The notes beneath the pieces were generated by a model. It was given only the letters and a program-made list of their open reading frames with translations, did no database searches and had not been told where the DNA came from. Below are positions 60,778 to 64,000 of a stretch of DNA of 64,000 nucleotides, piece by piece (positions within the stretch are counted from its first letter, which is position 1; the number at the start of each line of letters is the position of its first letter). The stretch is from NCBI GenBank assembly GCA_036971715.1, contig JAVHJL010000003.1, forward strand, positions 2,542,001 through 2,606,000, written 5' to 3'. Source of the stretch: Arthrobotrys musiformis (taxonomy: Eukaryota; Ascomycota; Orbiliomycetes; Orbiliales; Orbiliaceae). The position numbers and the translations under genes were made by a program.

Positions 60778-62241
60778 ATGTCGGCTTCGCATAGAGGGCT
60801 GCCTCCTCCGGCAGCCATGGCTCTCTCTGGCCACTCGCCTTCGTCGAACTTAAACCAGCTCCCAGATCGATGGCAGCATGGCTCTGAAGAAACCCAGAAG
60901 AGCTTCCTCCAGGCGAAATCAGATGAAGAAAAACGGCGACAGGAGGAAGAAAGGACAAAGCAGGAGAATTACAGACTCGAAATTCGTCGCACAGAACTTG
61001 AAATGTTGCGCGAGGCATTTCGAGGAGGGATACCTCCTCAGCTTGTGCCTATGATATTTACGGGAGGGGGTGGGGCATTAGCCAGCACGAGCGCAGAATG
61101 GGCAAATCACTATATATCACAGCTCAGTCATAACCAACAGCAGTTACTTCAAGGCAATGTGGTTTCACCACCAGACTCTCGCCTAGAGTCACGGCTCCTG
61201 ACTGCTACCGAGCACCAAACCCCGAAATCCAGTGGCCTGTCGTCAATAGCTCAAACTCCTGCGCAGTCCCAAACAACATCAAACATCCCCGCTGGAACCG
61301 CACATGGTTTACACCACTCAGGCTCCAGCTCCTACTCGCCGTTTGGCCCCTCGGGGACGATCCCGACTCGAAACCATGCACAACAAATCCATACATCAGA
61401 GCCACCAAGATCGTCATTGCCCCGAATCAATACGAACGAGATTCATGTGCAACCATCGCCGCAAGGTCCGCCACCCGGCTTGAATATGCAGCTTTCGGGC
61501 ATCCCTCCGCCCACCCAGACACCCCCACAAGGTTTAATCTCTCACCAAACTTCCCAGAGCCACAGCTCACAAGTCGGACCCTCGGAATCCCACAGACAAC
61601 CTGAATCGTCGCCCATTTTCTTCCACCATTGGCAACCCCCCGCTACCCAATCCTCTACGTCTGCTCCTGTAGCCTCAACCTCACCGGCATCAGGGAAGAA
61701 TGTAGAGTCATCACCTTTCTCGAATCAGCCTTACGCCTCAGGTAATGAGTCCTCGCATTCGCCTAAAAAGCGAAAACTCGCGAGTGGTGGATATAGCTTT
61801 CAACCCGCTACTACCACCAACCCAATACCCAGCGTACAGGCTAACACCTTTTCTTCTTTTTCTCCAGGCTCTTCCGGGAATGCAAACAAACGGAGAGGTG
61901 TGAACCCGACTCATAACCGTCACCGAAGTGACTCTGGATCTGCCCGTGGTTATGAACCTTACCCCAAAAGTCTCAACGCCCGGCCACGGAGATCAGATGC
62001 GGGCGGGGAGGGTGGGAGTGGTACCACGAGTCACTTTTCTATCTCACATATGGCGGGCCGCGAATCGTCCCCTGAAATAACTCGCCGAGAGTCAATGACG
62101 AAACCGCCAGGTAGCTCGCACCAAGAGTCACCCATATCACACCAACAATATCAGGCTGGGACTGATAGCAGACTCGATAACCACGCACGTAAGGAAATGG
62201 AGGGATCTGAGAGCCACGGCGGAGCCCTTGGTCGCAATTGA
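60778..62241 (+). CDS. Uncharacterised fungal protein with N-terminal coiled coil and Ser/Pro/His-rich region
   Basis: A single open frame of 487 residues from ATG (GCGATGTCG), starting MSASHRGLPPPAAMALSG. Residues about 40-85 form a strongly charged coiled coil (KSDEEKRRQEEERTKQENYR, then RRTELEMLREAF). A conserved-looking patch FRGGIPPQLVPMIFTGGGG follows. The rest is low complexity with Gln/Ser/Pro/His, KKRK and RPRRS basic clusters. The N-terminal pattern resembles a family widespread in filamentous ascomycetes, but I cannot name a function. The basic clusters suggest a nuclear location, which is inference. Confidence 0.8.
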   Translation: MSASHRGLPPPAAMALSGHSPSSNLNQLPDRWQHGSEETQKSFLQAKSDEEKRRQEEERTKQENYRLEIRRTELEMLREAFRGGIPPQLVPMIFTGGGGALASTSAEWANHYISQLSHNQQQLLQGNVVSPPDSRLESRLLTATEHQTPKSSGLSSIAQTPAQSQTTSNIPAGTAHGLHHSGSSSYSPFGPSGTIPTRNHAQQIHTSEPPRSSLPRINTNEIHVQPSPQGPPPGLNMQLSGIPPPTQTPPQGLISHQTSQSHSSQVGPSESHRQPESSPIFFHHWQPPATQSSTSAPVASTSPASGKNVESSPFSNQPYASGNESSHSPKKRKLASGGYSFQPATTTNPIPSVQANTFSSFSPGSSGNANKRRGVNPTHNRHRSDSGSARGYEPYPKSLNARPRRSDAGGEGGSGTTSHFSISHMAGRESSPEITRRESMTKPPGSSHQESPISHQQYQAGTDSRLDNHARKEMEGSESHGGALGRN

Positions 62242-62989
62242 TACCCATAATAGCCCCGACAGAGCAGATATTGACTCTTACATATATATATCCTTCACTG
62301 TATTTCCTAGGGACTTCAGCCTTTTATCTCCTTTTCATCTCCCTCAATTTTCCCTCTTTTCTTTCCTTTTCATTTGGGTTTGGATTTTGGACCTTGGGTT
62401 TTGGCGTTATTGATTCTATCTACAAACTTTACACACATCCCATATATTGATATTTTTTTCTCTCTTCCCGATATCTCATGCATCAGCCGGAAGTTACCCC
62501 ATTCCACGATATATACGACATCCCCTCCCATCCAGAGCCGTTGCTATCAGAGGCTCTGGCGTGGCTGGGCGGGGCTCCACAGGAAACACAAATGAATCAT
62601 GGTAGCATCAGTGCAGGTAGCTCCAGATGGTTAGGTCCAATACAGACAGGAGCTGGATCTCTCTTTTGAAAATAAAAATTTTGACCATATCCCAAACACT
62701 ATAATCTTGTATACATAGCCCTCTGTACCATATGCTTTAAATAGGATGACAGTGTGCGCTGGGGTGATTGATCCCTCCGAATTATATCGCTCCGCGATCT
62801 TTATTCCCGACATCGTATTCGAGGACTAGTTGATCAATAGCCGGGAGCACTACCAAAGCGCCCCGCAGAACCCGTGCCCTCGAAAATATGATTTCTGGAT
62901 TGGCTCTCCCAAGATAACCAACGATTAATTCGGTCTGCTCGGAATGGCCTAAACATACTGTACTGCCTGACCGGAATTTAAAATACACG
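62242..62989. other. Convergent 3' region
   Basis: No supported gene. A 63-codon plus-strand frame (62,478-62,669) and a 74-codon minus-strand frame (62,782-63,006) have no recognisable motif; the latter overlaps the end of RPC17 and may be its 3' UTR. Confidence 0.4.
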
Positions 62990-63530
62990 TCAAACCTCTG
63001 AGGCACTAGAGCTAGTCTTGGACCGGGCGGTAGATTGTATAATGTTAAGAACTTCAGAAATCTGCTCTTCCGAGAGTCGGGATTCTAGCTCCTCGATAAG
63101 TACGTCGAGTTCCGTCTCATTTTTCGGCAGATGGTTTAGCATCATGAGCACTTCTATTTTTTCGAACTGAAGAGGCAACTTTGCCAGTTCTTCGACTAGC
63201 TTCGTGGTAGCGTCGGGGGTCTGCGCAGTTGCTGCAGTTGTTGAGAGATAATCGATAATCTTTACCAATTAGCAGTGCTCCTCGAGAGAATAAAAGACCA
63301 TTTAAAAATACCTCCTTCATCACTGTTTCTAAATTCCCGGGCTTCATAGCCGCAGCCGGGCCTTGTTCCGCAACTTGGTCCCGATATCGTTGCTTAACCT
63401 CTTGGATATGCGTGAGGACTTCATAATTGCTGAGCATGGCTTCACAAGGCTCAAGGACCTACAAGGGTATCTGATCAGTGAAAACGGTACGTATGGCGTG
63501 GTAGCGTTTGGCTGGCCTTACCTTCATCAT
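62990..63530 (-). CDS. RPC17: RNA polymerase III subunit C17 (Rpc9/CGRP-RCP family)
   Basis: Three exons: 63,530-63,522 (9 nt, MMK), 63,458-63,312 and 63,259-62,990, giving 141 residues. The protein begins MMKVLEPCEAMLSNYEVLTH, matching the family start (yeast MKVLEERNAFLSDYEVL). It ends with the HRDC-like Rpb4 domain: KLPLQFEKIEVLMMLNHLPK and LEELESRL-type helix. C17 pairs with C25 to form the pol III stalk that helps initiation. The tiny first exon is supported by the exact MKV match and a GTAAGG donor. A Ser/Thr-rich tail (TARSKTSSSASEV) ends the protein. Confidence 0.88.
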
Positions 63531-63963
63531 TAATATGTTCGACTGGGTTTCTCCTTCTCCCTCTCCTCCTTCTTCGGTTTCTTCTTCTAGCTTCTTTTTT
63601 TTTTTTTTTTTGAAGTTGTCGATGTACGGTAATCAACGAGAGCCTGTCGGAGGAAAACTTCCTGAAGAAGAAGGTTAATTATTAACAGTTACTGGAATTG
63701 GAAATGATCCTTTCGCTTAGTGTCGTGAAAAAATCCAACATTCAACTCGAAAAATTGCGTCTTCCCACGAGCACCAACCCCGAATATTGTTACATGTCAT
63801 CCGTTTGGCATTGAGTTTAGGTGCGGTCCTCGGTCGGTCAACCTTGTAGAAAAGCGGAAAACAAGCAAAATACCAAGCAGGTTAGAATCAGACCTCTAGA
63901 GTGGCTAATAATTGGTTTCTAACGACGACCCAGCGGCTTTACTCTTTCCCTAGATTCGACCGA
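63531..63963. other. Upstream region of RPC17, probably a divergent promoter
   Basis: No gene seen. Contains a 15-base T run (about 63,597-63,612) and pyrimidine-rich DNA at 63,545-63,600. Confidence 0.4.
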
Positions 63964-64000
63964 ATGGGTAATGACAACGACGCCCAACAATATGGCCCAG
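63964..64000 (+). CDS. Possible start of a further gene, cut by the window edge
   Basis: ATG at 63,964 (CGAATGGG) opens a frame reading MGNDNDAQQYGP to the end of the window. Twelve codons are too few to identify a protein. The divergent arrangement with RPC17 and the lack of other signals make a start here plausible only. Confidence 0.25.
   Translation, partial: MGNDNDAQQYGP

Noticed and set aside
62782..63006. 74-codon minus-strand frame after RPC17
   Set aside because: Overlaps the end of RPC17, has no known motif, and is more likely 3' UTR.

Overview
The window looks like nuclear DNA of a filamentous ascomycete (Pezizomycotina). The evidence is short spliceosomal introns (about 50-180 bp) with GT...CTAAC...AG signals, typical fungal housekeeping genes (VMA6, HIS5, NMA111, DGK1, RPS0, DPH5, RPC17), and a very AT-rich transposon block carrying C-to-T and G-to-A damage of the kind left by repeat-induced point mutation (RIP). 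I cannot name the species.

Positions 1 to about 28,285 are an AT-rich, gene-free block. It holds four copies of one Tad-like LINE: ORF1 with a coiled coil and zinc knuckles, ORF2 with endonuclease, reverse transcriptase and RNase H. Copy 1 (261-6023, minus) is the least damaged. Copy 2 (6030-8760, plus) is 5'-truncated. Copy 4 (plus, 11,533-12,921 plus 18,664-22,878) is split by copy 3 (12,922-18,663, minus), with a 17-bp target-site duplication. Copies of an LTR-like repeat (TGTAAGAAAT...TTACA) lie at 1-100, 8786-10,088 and 27,577-28,174. A little-mutated 814-bp element at 24,162-24,975 is the most interesting object here: a tRNA-like head with pol III A and B boxes, a body with palindromic tandem repeats, a 3' tail identical over 39 bp to the LINE tail, and a perfect 13-bp target-site duplication. 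I read it as a SINE mobilised by the LINE.

Positions 28,285-64,000 are a normal gene-rich segment. In order: a TLC-domain membrane protein (+), an unrecognised ~440+ aa protein (+), DGK1 diacylglycerol kinase (+), PPIL3-type cyclophilin (-), VMA6 (-), RPS0 (+), a J-domain protein (+), HIS5 (-), NMA111 nuclear HtrA protease (-), DPH5 (+), a cytochrome b561-like protein (-), an OGFr-domain protein (-), a TBC RabGAP (+), an uncharacterised coiled-coil/low-complexity protein (+) and RPC17 (-). A possible new start codon lies at the right edge. I rebuilt exon structures by hand from splice signals, reading frame and family conservation; most close exactly in frame.

The genes are unrelated housekeeping functions and do not form a cluster. 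The biology that ties things together is in the left block: a LINE, a likely SINE parasite sharing its 3' tail, and the RIP defence, with nested insertions that give a relative chronology of at least two RIP episodes.
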